DNA of 64,000 bases. Origin: Caldicellulosiruptor changbaiensis. Lineage in GTDB: Bacteria > Bacillota > Thermoanaerobacteria > Caldicellulosiruptorales > Caldicellulosiruptoraceae. The notes beneath the pieces are model-generated. The model saw only the letters and a list, made by a program, of their open reading frames with translations. It searched no databases and had not been told where the DNA came from. The position numbers were made by a program, and so were the translations under genes. Every line of letters begins with the position of its first letter. Position 1 is the first letter of the stretch. Location: NCBI RefSeq assembly GCF_003999255.1, contig NZ_CP034791.1:2086501-2150500 (forward strand). Direction: 5' to 3'. Shown in pieces: positions 37,105 through 45,743 of this stretch.

Positions 37105-37431
37105 TTAACTTGCCATCCTCTTTGTCAAAATCTCACAAACCCTCTCCTCAATACCCAATAAGTAAATCTTGAAATCCTTAGTTGCTATGATTGTTCGTCT
37201 GTCACTTGTCCTGCTTGGATATGCTTCTTTGAAATCTGTCCACTTGACAACACCGAAATGTTTTTTTGATGGGTCAATTAAGTAAAATCCGTTCTGACAT
37301 ACATGCAGTTTCATCCTGCCTTGATACTTTATGTCTGGGTGACCTTCAATGTACTCAACATCAAGTGGCTCACAGATGTCGCGCCCAAGCTCTTTTATCT
37401 GTTTTGGCACACCTAATCCAAACAGGCCCAT
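37105..37431 (-). CDS. Conserved-looking small protein of unknown function
   Basis: 108 residues, soluble, no membrane segment or recognised motif. GLGVPKQIKELGRDICEPLDVEYI and YQGRMKLHVCQNGFYLIDPSKKHFGVVKW suggest a small beta-rich domain, perhaps of PH-like fold, but I do not recognise the family. It has a strong GGGGGGAG ribosome site, a promoter and a terminator, so it is an independently expressed gene, which supports it being real. It stands alone between hppA and gatC. Confidence 0.7.
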   Translation of the reverse strand: MGLFGLGVPKQIKELGRDICEPLDVEYIEGHPDIKYQGRMKLHVCQNGFYLIDPSKKHFGVVKWTDFKEAYPSRTSDRRTIIATKDFKIYLLGIEERVCEILTKRMAS

Positions 37432-37462
37432 CTGTGCTCCCCCCTATTCATTTCCTAATTTT

Positions 37463-37492
37463 ATTATACCATTTTTGAAAATTGTTTAACAA
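37463..37492 (-). promoter_or_regulatory. Promoter of the orphan gene
   Basis: TTGTTA (37487-37492), 18 bases, TATAAT (37463-37468) on the minus strand; the ATG and its GGGGGGAG site follow within ~30 bases. Confidence 0.55.
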
Positions 37493-37549
37493 CTTTAATT
37501 TATTTTCTGTATAAGCAAACTTAAATTCAATCCTTAGCTCCAATTCTCA

Positions 37550-37593
37550 AAAACAAAGAAGGGAAGAAGGACTATAGTTTCCCTTCTTCCCTT
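37550..37593 (-). terminator. Terminator after hppA
   Basis: A perfect 12-bp stem (37559-37570 with 37582-37593), then CTTTGTTTTTG on the minus strand. Confidence 0.88.
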
Positions 37594-37618
37594 TTGCTTC
37601 TATTTTCTCAATAAACCC

Positions 37619-39754
37619 TTATCTAAAGAGCGATACAAACACAAGAGTAATTGTAGATATAAGCTTTACAAGCACATGCAAGGACGGACCTGCTGTGTCT
37701 TTGCAAGGATCTCCAACTGTGTCTCCAACAACTGCTGCCTTGTGTGCATCTGACCTTTTGCCACCGTAGTTGCCAAGCTCTATGAACTTCTTCGCGTTGT
37801 CCCATGCACCACCGCCGTTGTTGAGGAAAAGCGCCAAGATCACACCTGCAATTGTACCTATCATTAAAAAGCCCGCCGCTGCCTCTTTTCCAAGTAAAAT
37901 TCCAACCAAAATAGGTGCAATTACAACTATCATTCCAGGAACAACCATTTCTTTCAAAGCACCTTTTGTAACAATATCAACACACTTTGCGTAGTCAGGC
38001 TTTGCTCTTCCTTCCATAATACCAGGTATCTCTTTAAATTGACGTCTTACTTCCAAGATAACATACTGAGCAGCTCTTCCAACCGCCCTTATTGCTGTTG
38101 AGCTGAAAAGGTAAACAACCATCGCACCGATAAATGCACCGATGAATACTTCAGGTTTTCCAATATCAACAGAGAACCAAGACTCAAGTGGTCTTCCCAG
38201 TATCTTTTTGACCTCATCAAGGTAAGCAGAGAAAAGTAAGAAAGTTGCAAGTGCCGCAGAACCAATAGCATAACCTTTTGTCAAGGCTTTTGTAGTATTG
38301 CCGCAAGCATCAAGCCTGTCTGTGACATTTCTTACCTCTTCAGGTGCACCTGACATTTCAGTAATACCACCGGCATTGTCTGTAATCGGTCCAAATGTGT
38401 CCATTGCTAAAATATATGCACAGGTTGAAAGCATACCCATTGTCGCAATAGCTGTACCATAAAGTCCTCCGTTTGCAAACCCAGGAAGTGCATGTTCACC
38501 AAGTTTGTATGCAATATAAATTGCAATTGATATAAACACAACTGGCAGTGCTGTTGATTCCATACCAACTGACATTCCTGTTATGATATTTGTCGCAGGA
38601 CCGGTTGTTGATGCTTTAGCTATCTCCTGAACAGGTCTGTAGTGATAAGAAGTATAAAAGTCTGTAAGCCATACGAAAATATAGCTAAGAATTATTCCTG
38701 CAACAGCACAGCCATACAAAAGCCACCAGTTAACCTCTTGACCGTTTGGAAGCTTGCCAGAGAGCATTGCTTTTACTATGAAAATCAATACTATCAAGTT
38801 CAAGATTGTTGTGACAAAATAGCCCTTGTTCAAAGCCTTCATTGGGTCTTTGCTCTCATCCTTTGTATTGACAAAGAAAAGACCAATAACAGACGAAACA
38901 ATACCTATAGCACGTGCAACAAGTGGGAACAAAATTCCCTTCCACCCAAATACAGGATATAATGCAACACCAAGTATCATAGCACCAATATTCTCAGCAG
39001 CTGTTGACTCAAAAAGGTCAGCACCACGGCCTGCACAGTCTCCTACATTGTCACCAACAAGGTCAGCAACAACAGCCGGGTTTCTTGGGTCATCTTCAGG
39101 AATTCCTGCTTCAACCTTTCCTACAAGGTCAGCGCCAACGTCAGCAGCTTTTGTATAAATTCCGCCGCCCAGCTGAGCAAACAGTGCCACAAACGATGCA
39201 CCAAATCCAAATCCGACAATCAGCGAAGGTGCTTCTTTTATAAGATTCTCCTTACCAGAGGCTCCTCCGTACAGCAAAAACAGTGTTGCAACGCCCAAAA
39301 GTGACAGCGCGGTCACAGCTAAACCTGTCACAGCACCGCCACGAAGAGCTATCTGCAAAGCTCTATTTAAACCTTTTCTTGCACCTGCTGCAGCTCTGAC
39401 ATTAGAATTCACTGCAATATACATTCCCAAATACCCAGATATTGCTGAGCAGAGTGCACCTGTTATAAAAGCAAAACCTATATGAAAAGCAATCGAAGCA
39501 GCCTGTGATGAACCTTTTGAAAGGTTACCAAAATAATTTGCAATTATGATTATAACGGCAACAATCAATGCAAGAATACCAATAGTTTTGTACTGCCTGT
39601 TTAAAAATGCCATGGCACCTTCTTTGATTGCACCTGCAATCTCCTGCATCTTTTCATTACCTTTTTCTTGAGAGAAGATAAATTTGACAAGGCCAATGAT
39701 TACAAGAATTGCAAACACAATTACTCCATAGATTAAAGCTATGTAGGCTCCCAC
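37619..39754 (-). CDS. hppA: Membrane pyrophosphatase, predicted K+-independent ion pump
   Basis: 711 residues with about 16 membrane segments and a GTG start behind AAGGAGGG. The pyrophosphate site is complete: DVGADLVGKVE, DNVGDCAGRGADLFES and the C-terminal GGKRSDAHKAAVVGDTVGDP. The sequence GNTTKALTK has lysine and, three residues on, threonine, the pair reported for K+-independent H+-pumping enzymes (K+-dependent ones have alanines). It uses pyrophosphate to pump ions across the membrane. Pyrophosphate is known to be an important energy carrier in Caldicellulosiruptor. Confidence 0.95.
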   Translation of the reverse strand: MGAYIALIYGVIVFAILVIIGLVKFIFSQEKGNEKMQEIAGAIKEGAMAFLNRQYKTIGILALIVAVIIIIANYFGNLSKGSSQAASIAFHIGFAFITGALCSAISGYLGMYIAVNSNVRAAAGARKGLNRALQIALRGGAVTGLAVTALSLLGVATLFLLYGGASGKENLIKEAPSLIVGFGFGASFVALFAQLGGGIYTKAADVGADLVGKVEAGIPEDDPRNPAVVADLVGDNVGDCAGRGADLFESTAAENIGAMILGVALYPVFGWKGILFPLVARAIGIVSSVIGLFFVNTKDESKDPMKALNKGYFVTTILNLIVLIFIVKAMLSGKLPNGQEVNWWLLYGCAVAGIILSYIFVWLTDFYTSYHYRPVQEIAKASTTGPATNIITGMSVGMESTALPVVFISIAIYIAYKLGEHALPGFANGGLYGTAIATMGMLSTCAYILAMDTFGPITDNAGGITEMSGAPEEVRNVTDRLDACGNTTKALTKGYAIGSAALATFLLFSAYLDEVKKILGRPLESWFSVDIGKPEVFIGAFIGAMVVYLFSSTAIRAVGRAAQYVILEVRRQFKEIPGIMEGRAKPDYAKCVDIVTKGALKEMVVPGMIVVIAPILVGILLGKEAAAGFLMIGTIAGVILALFLNNGGGAWDNAKKFIELGNYGGKRSDAHKAAVVGDTVGDPCKDTAGPSLHVLVKLISTITLVFVSLFR

Positions 39755-39817
39755 AATAATCCCTCCTTAAAGATAAAATTTTTTGTCAACAATTTGACGA
39801 CCTTTAAAAAAGCGTAC

Positions 39818-39846
39818 AATATATTTTTATTCTACGCAAAGGTCAA
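39818..39846 (-). promoter_or_regulatory. Promoter of hppA
   Basis: TTGACC (39841-39846), 17 bases, TATATT (39818-39823) on the minus strand, ~65 bases before the GTG start. Confidence 0.6.
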
Positions 39847-39865
39847 AAAATCCTTCTTTCAGAAA

Positions 39866-39901
39866 AACAAAAAACCTGCTCAATTTTTCTTGAGCAGGTT
39901 T
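39866..39901 (-). terminator. Terminator of the tRNA operon
   Basis: A perfect 12-bp stem (39872-39883 with 39890-39901, 6-base loop) and TTTTTTG on the minus strand, 17 bases beyond tRNA-Cys. Confidence 0.9.
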
Positions 39902-39917
39902 GATAACTTTCACATAT

Positions 39918-39992
39918 TGGAGGCGCCACCCGGATTTGAACCGGGGAATCAGGATTTTGCAGACCCTTGCCTTACCGCTTGGCTATGGCGCC
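39918..39992 (-). tRNA. tRNA-Cys (GCA)
   Basis: 75 bases including an encoded CCA. The acceptor stem is GGCGCCA with TGGCGCC, the anticodon loop has GCA, and the T-loop is GGTTCAAATCC. Last of five tRNAs in the operon. Confidence 0.96.
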
Positions 39993-40014
39993 ACATTCTT
40001 ACTATATAAAATTT

Positions 40015-40090
40015 TGGAGCGGGAAACGGGACTCGAACCCGCGACATCTACCTTGGCAAGGTAGCGCTCTACCACCTGAGCTATTCCCGC
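40015..40090 (-). tRNA. tRNA-Gly (GCC)
   Basis: 76 bases with encoded CCA. The acceptor GCGGGAA pairs with TTCCCGC, the anticodon is GCC and GGTTCGAGTCC is present in the T arm. Confidence 0.97.
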
Positions 40091-40108
40091 TCATCATAAT
40101 ATTTCCTT

Positions 40109-40184
<76 letters not shown>

Positions 40185-40195
40185 ATGTCTTAAAC

Positions 40196-40272
40196 TGGCG
40201 ACCCAGAAGGGACTTGAACCCTCGACCTCCAGCGTGACAGGCTGGCGCTCTAACCGACTGAGCTACTGGGCC
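40196..40272 (-). tRNA. tRNA-Asp (GTC)
   Basis: 77 bases with encoded CCA. The acceptor GGCCCAG pairs with CTGGGTC (a G-T closing pair), and the anticodon is GTC. Confidence 0.96.
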
Positions 40273-40280
40273 ATTTTAGA

Positions 40281-40356
40281 TGGTGGGCAGTGCAGGGCTC
40301 GAACCTGCGACCCCCTGCTTGTAAGGCAGGTGCTCTCCCAGCTGAGCTAACCGCCC
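40281..40356 (-). tRNA. tRNA-Val (TAC)
   Basis: 76 bases with encoded CCA. The acceptor GGGCGGT pairs with ACTGCCC, and the anticodon loop CCTTACAAG reads TAC. First tRNA after the promoter. Confidence 0.96.
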
Positions 40357-40376
40357 ATATTTATTGTTTTTTTGTC

Positions 40377-40401
40377 GTCGCCGCATTTAATCAGCGGCGA
40401 C
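40377..40401 (-). promoter_or_regulatory. Perfect hairpin at the predicted 5' end of the tRNA operon transcript
   Basis: GTCGCCGC (40377-40384) and its exact complement (40394-40401) flank a 9-base loop. It begins where the promoter places the transcription start and lies 20 bases ahead of tRNA-Val. No T-run follows, so it is not a terminator for this strand. Confidence 0.65.
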
Positions 40402-40408
40402 ATGTTTT

Positions 40409-40437
40409 ATTATACTTGACATCTTAGTGTTTTTCAA
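40409..40437 (-). promoter_or_regulatory. Promoter of the tRNA operon
   Basis: TTGAAA (40432-40437), 17 bases, TATAAT (40409-40414) on the minus strand. Confidence 0.8.
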
Positions 40438-40532
40438 TAGCATTTTTTAGGCAGAATCAAGCTAAATTTTATTATTTTCTTTGATTTTTTCAAATTTTCT
40501 CGCCCAGGCTAAAGATAGCTTAAATTTTCTTA

Positions 40533-41390
40533 TTATTTCGAGCCATATTTAATTTTAAAAGCTTCTTCTCTTGTAAAATAATATTTCTTCTCACAAAAGC
40601 TACAGACAATTTCTATCTTCTCATCAGATATCTCATCGTCAGTAAGAAGGGGAATTATACTCTCTACCTTTTGTTTTGAACAATCACATTTGTACTTTGG
40701 ATAATACTCATCTAAAATCTCATATTCAATGTCTCCAAAAAGTTCTGTTACAATATCTACAATATCATTTTCAGCCAGAATAGAAGAAATATTTGAAAAA
40801 TTTTTGAACCTTTCTTCAAGGTTGAGAATAACATCAGGGCTTGTTTCAGGAAGTACTTGGATTATAAATCCCCCAGCTGACCTTACACTCTCGTCCTTGT
40901 CTATCAAAACACCAAGTGCAACAGCAGATGGAATCTGCTCTGACAAAGCAAAATAGTGCGTTATATCTTCTGCAATCTCACCTGAGACAAGTTCAATTTG
41001 ACCAATATATGGTTCTTTTAAGCCCAGGTCTTTTATAACTGTTAGTGTGCCTTCTCCTATTGCACCTTTCACGTTTAGCTTTCCTGCTTCGTTTATCTCT
41101 GTGAGCACATTTTTATTCTTTACATAACCTTTGACATTTCCTTTTGAATCAGAAACTGCAACCAAGCCTTTTAAAACTCCTGTGCAAGAAATCTGAATTG
41201 AAATTGTATGCCTTTCACCTTTTAACATAACCCCCATCATTGATGCGGCTGTCAAAAGCCTACCTAAGGCCGCTGTTGGGATAGGTGGAAGATTATGTAT
41301 TTTTCTTGCCTCTTCGACTATGTCTGTTGAGTCCATGATGAAGATTGCAATATTTTTGTCATTTGATAGTGCTCTTAATATTTTTGCCAT
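40533..41390 (-). CDS. hslO: Redox-regulated chaperone Hsp33
   Basis: 285 residues from the ATG at 41390 (GGGGGT upstream). The N-terminal domain (PTAALGRLLTAASMMG, GAIGEGTLTVIKDLG, YFALSEQIPSAV) is typical, and the four zinc cysteines are in CDC and CSFC near the C-terminus, with 24-30 residues between. It protects proteins during oxidative stress when its cysteines are oxidised. Confidence 0.96.
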   Translation of the reverse strand: MAKILRALSNDKNIAIFIMDSTDIVEEARKIHNLPPIPTAALGRLLTAASMMGVMLKGERHTISIQISCTGVLKGLVAVSDSKGNVKGYVKNKNVLTEINEAGKLNVKGAIGEGTLTVIKDLGLKEPYIGQIELVSGEIAEDITHYFALSEQIPSAVALGVLIDKDESVRSAGGFIIQVLPETSPDVILNLEERFKNFSNISSILAENDIVDIVTELFGDIEYEILDEYYPKYKCDCSKQKVESIIPLLTDDEISDEKIEIVCSFCEKKYYFTREEAFKIKYGSK

Positions 41391-41452
41391 AAGTAGTATT
41401 ACCCCCAAAAAACAAAAGTTTAAGATTTTATAGATTTTATTTTATACCAAAA

Positions 41453-41486
41453 ACAAAAAAGCTTCCAGCAAAACTGCCAGAAGCTT
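41453..41486 (-). terminator. Terminator after the cold-shock gene
   Basis: A 12-bp stem with two wobble pairs (41459-41470 with 41475-41486), 4-base loop, and TTTTTTG on the minus strand. It overlaps the csp stop codon. Confidence 0.85.
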
Positions 41487-41685
41487 ATTTTACCTTTCTT
41501 ACATTCACTGCCTGGTTTCCTCTTTCACTCTTCACAACATCAAATTCGACCATCTGTCCTTCTGCTAAAGTCTTATATCCTTCCATGTTGATGGCTGAAA
41601 AATGAACAAAAACATCATCACCATTTTCAGTACTGATAAATCCATAACCCTTCTCAGGGTTGAACCACTTAACTCTTCCACGCAT
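41485..41685 (-). CDS. csp: Cold-shock domain protein
   Basis: 66 residues from the ATG at 41685 (AAGGTGAG nine bases upstream). The RNP motifs KGYGFIS and DVFVHFSA are intact, after [13 protein letters not shown]. Such single-domain proteins bind single-stranded nucleic acid and act as RNA chaperones, also outside cold shock. Ends in a strong terminator. Confidence 0.97.
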   Translation of the reverse strand: MRGRVKWFNPEKGYGFISTENGDDVFVHFSAINMEGYKTLAEGQMVEFDVVKSERGNQAVNVRKVK

Positions 41686-41765
41686 TTTAAAAAAGCTCAC
41701 CTTCTTTTTTCACTTTTAAATCATTTACAAATAATATTCTGACTACTTTTAGAAAGTTTTATGCA

Positions 41766-42491
41766 CTAAATCTTCTTGCAAACGTAACAAACTTTCGTGC
41801 AAAAGCAAGTTTTGTTAGGACTATTGTAGTCATAAACCCTCTTTACAATTACAAATTTGCTTTTCTTTAAAAACTTTTCAATCTCTTGATCTGAATAAAT
41901 GTACTCAATTATCTTATCATGTACAGCTGTCTTTACATCTGCTATTGAAAAATTAATAGAAATTTTCTTCCGCATTGCTTTAAACTTCCAAGTAAATAAT
42001 ATGTCATCTACTTTTTTGACCACTTTTTCTCTTTTCCCCAAGCTTTTTAGATATTCTTTTAGATTTATATCAAATATAAACAACCCATTACTTCTTAGCA
42101 CCCTTCTCACATTCTCGAAGTATTTCAAAAGGTCTTTTTTATCCACATGATTTAAAACATCCATGGTAGAAAGTACCACATCAAATTTATTTCTTGGCAC
42201 AAAATCCAAAAAGTTTTTATTGTAGAGTCTCACATTAAAAGATGAGTTTGTAATATAAGCAAATTTTATCATCTGCCTTGATATGTCAATACCATAAAGT
42301 TTTTTAAAACCTATTTGGGCCAAAGAGCGCAAAATAGAACCTGTTCCACATCCAATATCTAATATTCTTGCTTTCTTTGAAATACCAAACTCAAGAAATG
42401 TATTTTTTAAAAACCTCAAAATTAATTTCTTGTTAAAAAAGACATTAGAAAATCTCTTGTAGTACCACGCAATGTTATCATAAGCGCTCAT
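41766..42491 (-). CDS. Class I SAM-dependent methyltransferase, unknown substrate
   Basis: 241 residues. The SAM motif is clear, ARILDIGCGTGSILRSLA (~40-58), with GIDISRQMIKFA for the second strand and DVVLSTMDVLNHV for motif post-I. The rest is lysine/phenylalanine-rich and divergent; the cysteines cluster at the end (CFCTKVCYVCKK). Shares one base with plsY upstream. Substrate cannot be told. Confidence 0.8.
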   Translation of the reverse strand: MSAYDNIAWYYKRFSNVFFNKKLILRFLKNTFLEFGISKKARILDIGCGTGSILRSLAQIGFKKLYGIDISRQMIKFAYITNSSFNVRLYNKNFLDFVPRNKFDVVLSTMDVLNHVDKKDLLKYFENVRRVLRSNGLFIFDINLKEYLKSLGKREKVVKKVDDILFTWKFKAMRKKISINFSIADVKTAVHDKIIEYIYSDQEIEKFLKKSKFVIVKRVYDYNSPNKTCFCTKVCYVCKKI

Positions 42492-43099
42492 TATTGAAGT
42501 TTTACCCTCTCCCCAATCTTCCTCTCCGTGCCATTCAAAAGCCTTTTAATATTTTCTCTGTGACGGATAATTATGACAACCATTATTATAAGAGCCAAAA
42601 ACCAGTATTCCCTTGCAAATATCAAAATAACAAGGAAATACAAGATACTACCTACTATACTTGTCAAAGACATATACCTTTTTATAACAAGTACAATCAA
42701 TGCAAGTGCTATTACAATAAGGGTAATAACCGGTGTTGCCACAAGCGCAACACCAATAGATGTTGCAACCGCTTTTCCTCCTCTAAATCCGAAGTATAAT
42801 GGCCAATTGTGACCACAGATAACTGCAAACCCAGCAAGTGTAACACCTAAAACAACGTCATCTGGCATGACAATCTTAGCAAACAAAGTTGCCACAACAC
42901 CTTTCAAAACATCAATAGTAAATACCAAAATTGCAGGACCTATCCCCATTGTACGAAGAACATTGGTAGTGCCCGGATTTCCGCTCCCGTATTTTCTAAT
43001 GTCAACTCCATTTAACATCTTACCAATTATAAGAGCTGGCAGTACACTTCCAAGCAAATACCCTACTGCAAGCACAATCAAAATCTGAAGTGCTTTCAT
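42491..43099 (-). CDS. plsY: Acyl-phosphate:glycerol-3-phosphate acyltransferase PlsY
   Basis: 202 residues, five membrane segments. The three PlsY loops are seen: YGSGNPGTTNVLRTMG (~37), GHNWPLYFGFRGGKAVATS (~97) and RHRENIKRLLNGTE (~183). It makes lysophosphatidic acid from acyl-phosphate. Shares a TAATG junction with der. Confidence 0.97.
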   Translation of the reverse strand: MKALQILIVLAVGYLLGSVLPALIIGKMLNGVDIRKYGSGNPGTTNVLRTMGIGPAILVFTIDVLKGVVATLFAKIVMPDDVVLGVTLAGFAVICGHNWPLYFGFRGGKAVATSIGVALVATPVITLIVIALALIVLVIKRYMSLTSIVGSILYFLVILIFAREYWFLALIIMVVIIIRHRENIKRLLNGTERKIGERVKLQ

Positions 43100-44418
43100 T
43101 AATCCTTTTCCCCTTTCTCTCTTATTAGAAATACTATAGGCACCCCTGTGAAGTCAAATGTCTTTCTGAGATAGTTTTCAATGTATCTCTGATATGAAAA
43201 ATGAAATAAATCCTTATCATTTACAAATATAGCCATCTTTGGAGGCTTTTCGCCCACTTGTGTCATGTAATAAATTTTAAGCTGTTTTCCTTTGTCACTT
43301 GGCGGCTGATATATTGTTGTTGCTTCTGCTAAAACGTCATTTATCTGACCAGTTGTAATCCTCCGTGTGTAGTTGCCATATACATATAAGACCGTCTCTA
43401 AAAGTTTTTTGACTCTAAAACCTGTCTTCGCAGAGATGAACAAAACAGGTGCAAACTTGAGAAAACTGAGTTTCTCTTCTATTTGCTTTTTGTATTCATC
43501 TGCCGTCTTTTCATCCTTCTCAACTGCATCCCACTTATTTACAGCAATAATACATCCTTTTCCTGCTTCATAAGCATACCCAGCTATCTTTGCATCCTGT
43601 TCTGAAACCGGCTCTGTACCATCAAGAAGAATAACGCAAATGTCACTTCTTTCTATCACAGAAAGAGTTCTGAGCATACTGTAGCGCTCAATATTGTCAT
43701 AAATTTTGCTCTTTCGCCTAAGACCTGCTGTGTCAATCAAAGTTAGAGGAATACCTTCAAACTCAACATATGAGTCTATTGCATCTCGCGTTGTACCTGG
43801 AATATCGCTTACAATAACCCTCTCCTCTCCAAGAATATAGTTTACAAGAGAGGATTTTCCTGTATTTGGCTTTCCTATTATAGCAACCTTTATTGAATCC
43901 TCTTCTATTTCATTTATTCCCACTTTATCAAAATAACTAACAACTGCATCTAAAACATCTCCAACACCACTGCCGTGTTCTGCTGACATAGGAATTGGGT
44001 CAGAAAGTCCAAGCTCATAAAACTCATAAATTATGGGCTGCTCTGATATGTTGTCAATTTTATTTACTGCAAGCACAATAGGTTTTTTCGAAGCTCTTAA
44101 CATATTTGCAACTTCTCTGTCTGCATCAGTAAGTCCAGTTTTGCCATCCACCATAAAGATTATTACATCAGACATGTCAATAGCAAACTGTGCTTGGCGT
44201 CTCATTTGTTTTAAAATAATATCTTCAGAATAAGGTTCAATACCGCCTGTGTCTATTACATTAAAAGTAATCCCTCTCCACTCTGTCTCGCCCACAATCC
44301 TGTCGCGTGTAATACCCGGCGTGTCATCGACAATTGCACGCCTCTCACCAATTAGCCTATTGAAAAGCGTAGATTTCCCTACATTTGGTCTTCCCACAAT
44401 CGCAACAGTTGGCTTCAA
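43099..44418 (-). CDS. der: Ribosome biogenesis GTPase Der (EngA)
   Basis: 439 residues from a TTG start overlapping the preceding stop by four bases. Two tandem GTPase domains: P-loops GRPNVGKST (~8) and GKPNTGKSS (~184), each with DTPG/DTAG and NKxD (NKID, NKWD) motifs, plus a C-terminal KH-like domain. Needed for 50S assembly. The der-plsY pairing is common in Firmicutes. Confidence 0.97.
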   Translation of the reverse strand: MKPTVAIVGRPNVGKSTLFNRLIGERRAIVDDTPGITRDRIVGETEWRGITFNVIDTGGIEPYSEDIILKQMRRQAQFAIDMSDVIIFMVDGKTGLTDADREVANMLRASKKPIVLAVNKIDNISEQPIIYEFYELGLSDPIPMSAEHGSGVGDVLDAVVSYFDKVGINEIEEDSIKVAIIGKPNTGKSSLVNYILGEERVIVSDIPGTTRDAIDSYVEFEGIPLTLIDTAGLRRKSKIYDNIERYSMLRTLSVIERSDICVILLDGTEPVSEQDAKIAGYAYEAGKGCIIAVNKWDAVEKDEKTADEYKKQIEEKLSFLKFAPVLFISAKTGFRVKKLLETVLYVYGNYTRRITTGQINDVLAEATTIYQPPSDKGKQLKIYYMTQVGEKPPKMAIFVNDKDLFHFSYQRYIENYLRKTFDFTGVPIVFLIREKGEKD

Positions 44419-45716
44419 CCCTTTTCACCACCTTTCAGTAAATAATAGAGTAGTTTTCTGCCATGATTTTCTACAGGATAAACTGGACATTTAAATCTCT
44501 TTTTTAACTCATCTATATGAACATCATCTAAAAACTTATTTTCATAGTTAAGAGCACATGAAGGAATCAAAATATAATCACCAATATTAACATTTTGTAG
44601 CTGATCAATTATGTCTTTGCCAGTGAGAAGCCCTGCAACTGTAATAGTATGCCCAAAGAAATTGTTCACAATTTTTACAATATTGACTTCCACATTTGGA
44701 AATTTTTTGTTAAAAATCTTTGTAAGGTTCTTTAAAAACTCATATGCTGAAACACCTGTTATAACTGTTACATGTTTTTTAAGATTATAGTCTGGTTTTA
44801 GTCTTTTTAAAGCCTCTAAAAATTGCTTTTTAAAAAGGGCAAGCAAACCCACCCCATTTTCTATTTGCCTAAAATCCTCGTAAAACTCATAACCTGGTAC
44901 GTCCTCTTGAGCTTTGATATAAAACTCATCAGAAGCAAAAACAAGCTTGGTACCAAATTCTTTTTTAAATTTTCTTTGCCATCCTGATATTTGATTTAAG
45001 ACCTTCTTCGCATCATCTTTAGAAAAAGGCTCCAAAGGAAATAATCCCTCACGGTATTTTGTAAGTCCTACTGGTACAACTGCTATAGAGCGAATATTAG
45101 GATAAAATTTTGACAAATCAGAGATTGTTCTGTCAAGCTCAAAGCCGTCATTTATTCCTTTCATGAGAACAATCTGAGCATCAAATTCTATATTGTGTTT
45201 TGCTAAAAATTCTAGCTGGTCCAAAATCAGTGCAGCCTTGGGGTTTTTCAAGATAAATTTTCTCAAGGTCGGGTTGGTTGTATGAACAGAGATTTTCAGA
45301 GGACTTAAATGAAATTTAACTATTCTTTCAAAGTCCTTTTCTGTCAAGTTTGTAAGTGTAATGTAATTGCCACTTAAAATTGAAAGTGCTGTATCATCAT
45401 CTTTTATATAAAGAGTCTTCCTCATACCTTTTGGAAGCTGGTCAATGAAACAGAATATACACTTGTTTACACACCTTTTAACTTTCTCGTATTCAAACTC
45501 TATTCCAAGAGGTTTTAATTTTTTGTTTATAAGCCCGATTTTATAAAGCTTCCCATCCCTCAAATACTCAATTGTAAGTCTCTCTTCCTTGGAATAGTAC
45601 AAGTAATCAATTATATCATTTATCTCACAACCATTTATTTTTAAAACTATGTCTCCTGGTTTAAAACCACACTTATCTGCCAAACTATTTTGCTGTATAT
45701 TAGAAATTTTTAACAT
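44415..45716 (-). CDS. DUF512 family protein (PDZ plus radical-SAM-like, Fe-S)
   Basis: 433 residues. An N-terminal PDZ-like domain (~1-65, LADKCGFKPGDIVLKING) leads into a radical-SAM-like barrel with CVNKCIFCFIDQLPKGMR (a CxxxCxFC cluster near 85). The C-terminal DUF512 region (~225-430) has YPNIRSIAVVPVGLTKYREG. The family typically sits next to der in clostridia, as here. Function unknown; Fe-S and SAM binding is inferred from the cysteine motif. Confidence 0.85.
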   Translation of the reverse strand: MLKISNIQQNSLADKCGFKPGDIVLKINGCEINDIIDYLYYSKEERLTIEYLRDGKLYKIGLINKKLKPLGIEFEYEKVKRCVNKCIFCFIDQLPKGMRKTLYIKDDDTALSILSGNYITLTNLTEKDFERIVKFHLSPLKISVHTTNPTLRKFILKNPKAALILDQLEFLAKHNIEFDAQIVLMKGINDGFELDRTISDLSKFYPNIRSIAVVPVGLTKYREGLFPLEPFSKDDAKKVLNQISGWQRKFKKEFGTKLVFASDEFYIKAQEDVPGYEFYEDFRQIENGVGLLALFKKQFLEALKRLKPDYNLKKHVTVITGVSAYEFLKNLTKIFNKKFPNVEVNIVKIVNNFFGHTITVAGLLTGKDIIDQLQNVNIGDYILIPSCALNYENKFLDDVHIDELKKRFKCPVYPVENHGRKLLYYLLKGGEKG

Positions 45717-45743
45717 CTCTTCACCTTTTCAGACTAAAAATTT

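Noticed and set aside
38642..39243. Long plus-strand frames opposite hppA
   Set aside because: They lie wholly inside the strongly conserved hppA gene and lack start sites; they are shadows.
40377..40401. Hairpin as a plus-strand terminator of hslO-side transcripts
   Set aside because: No plus-strand gene lies upstream, and the following T-run is broken.
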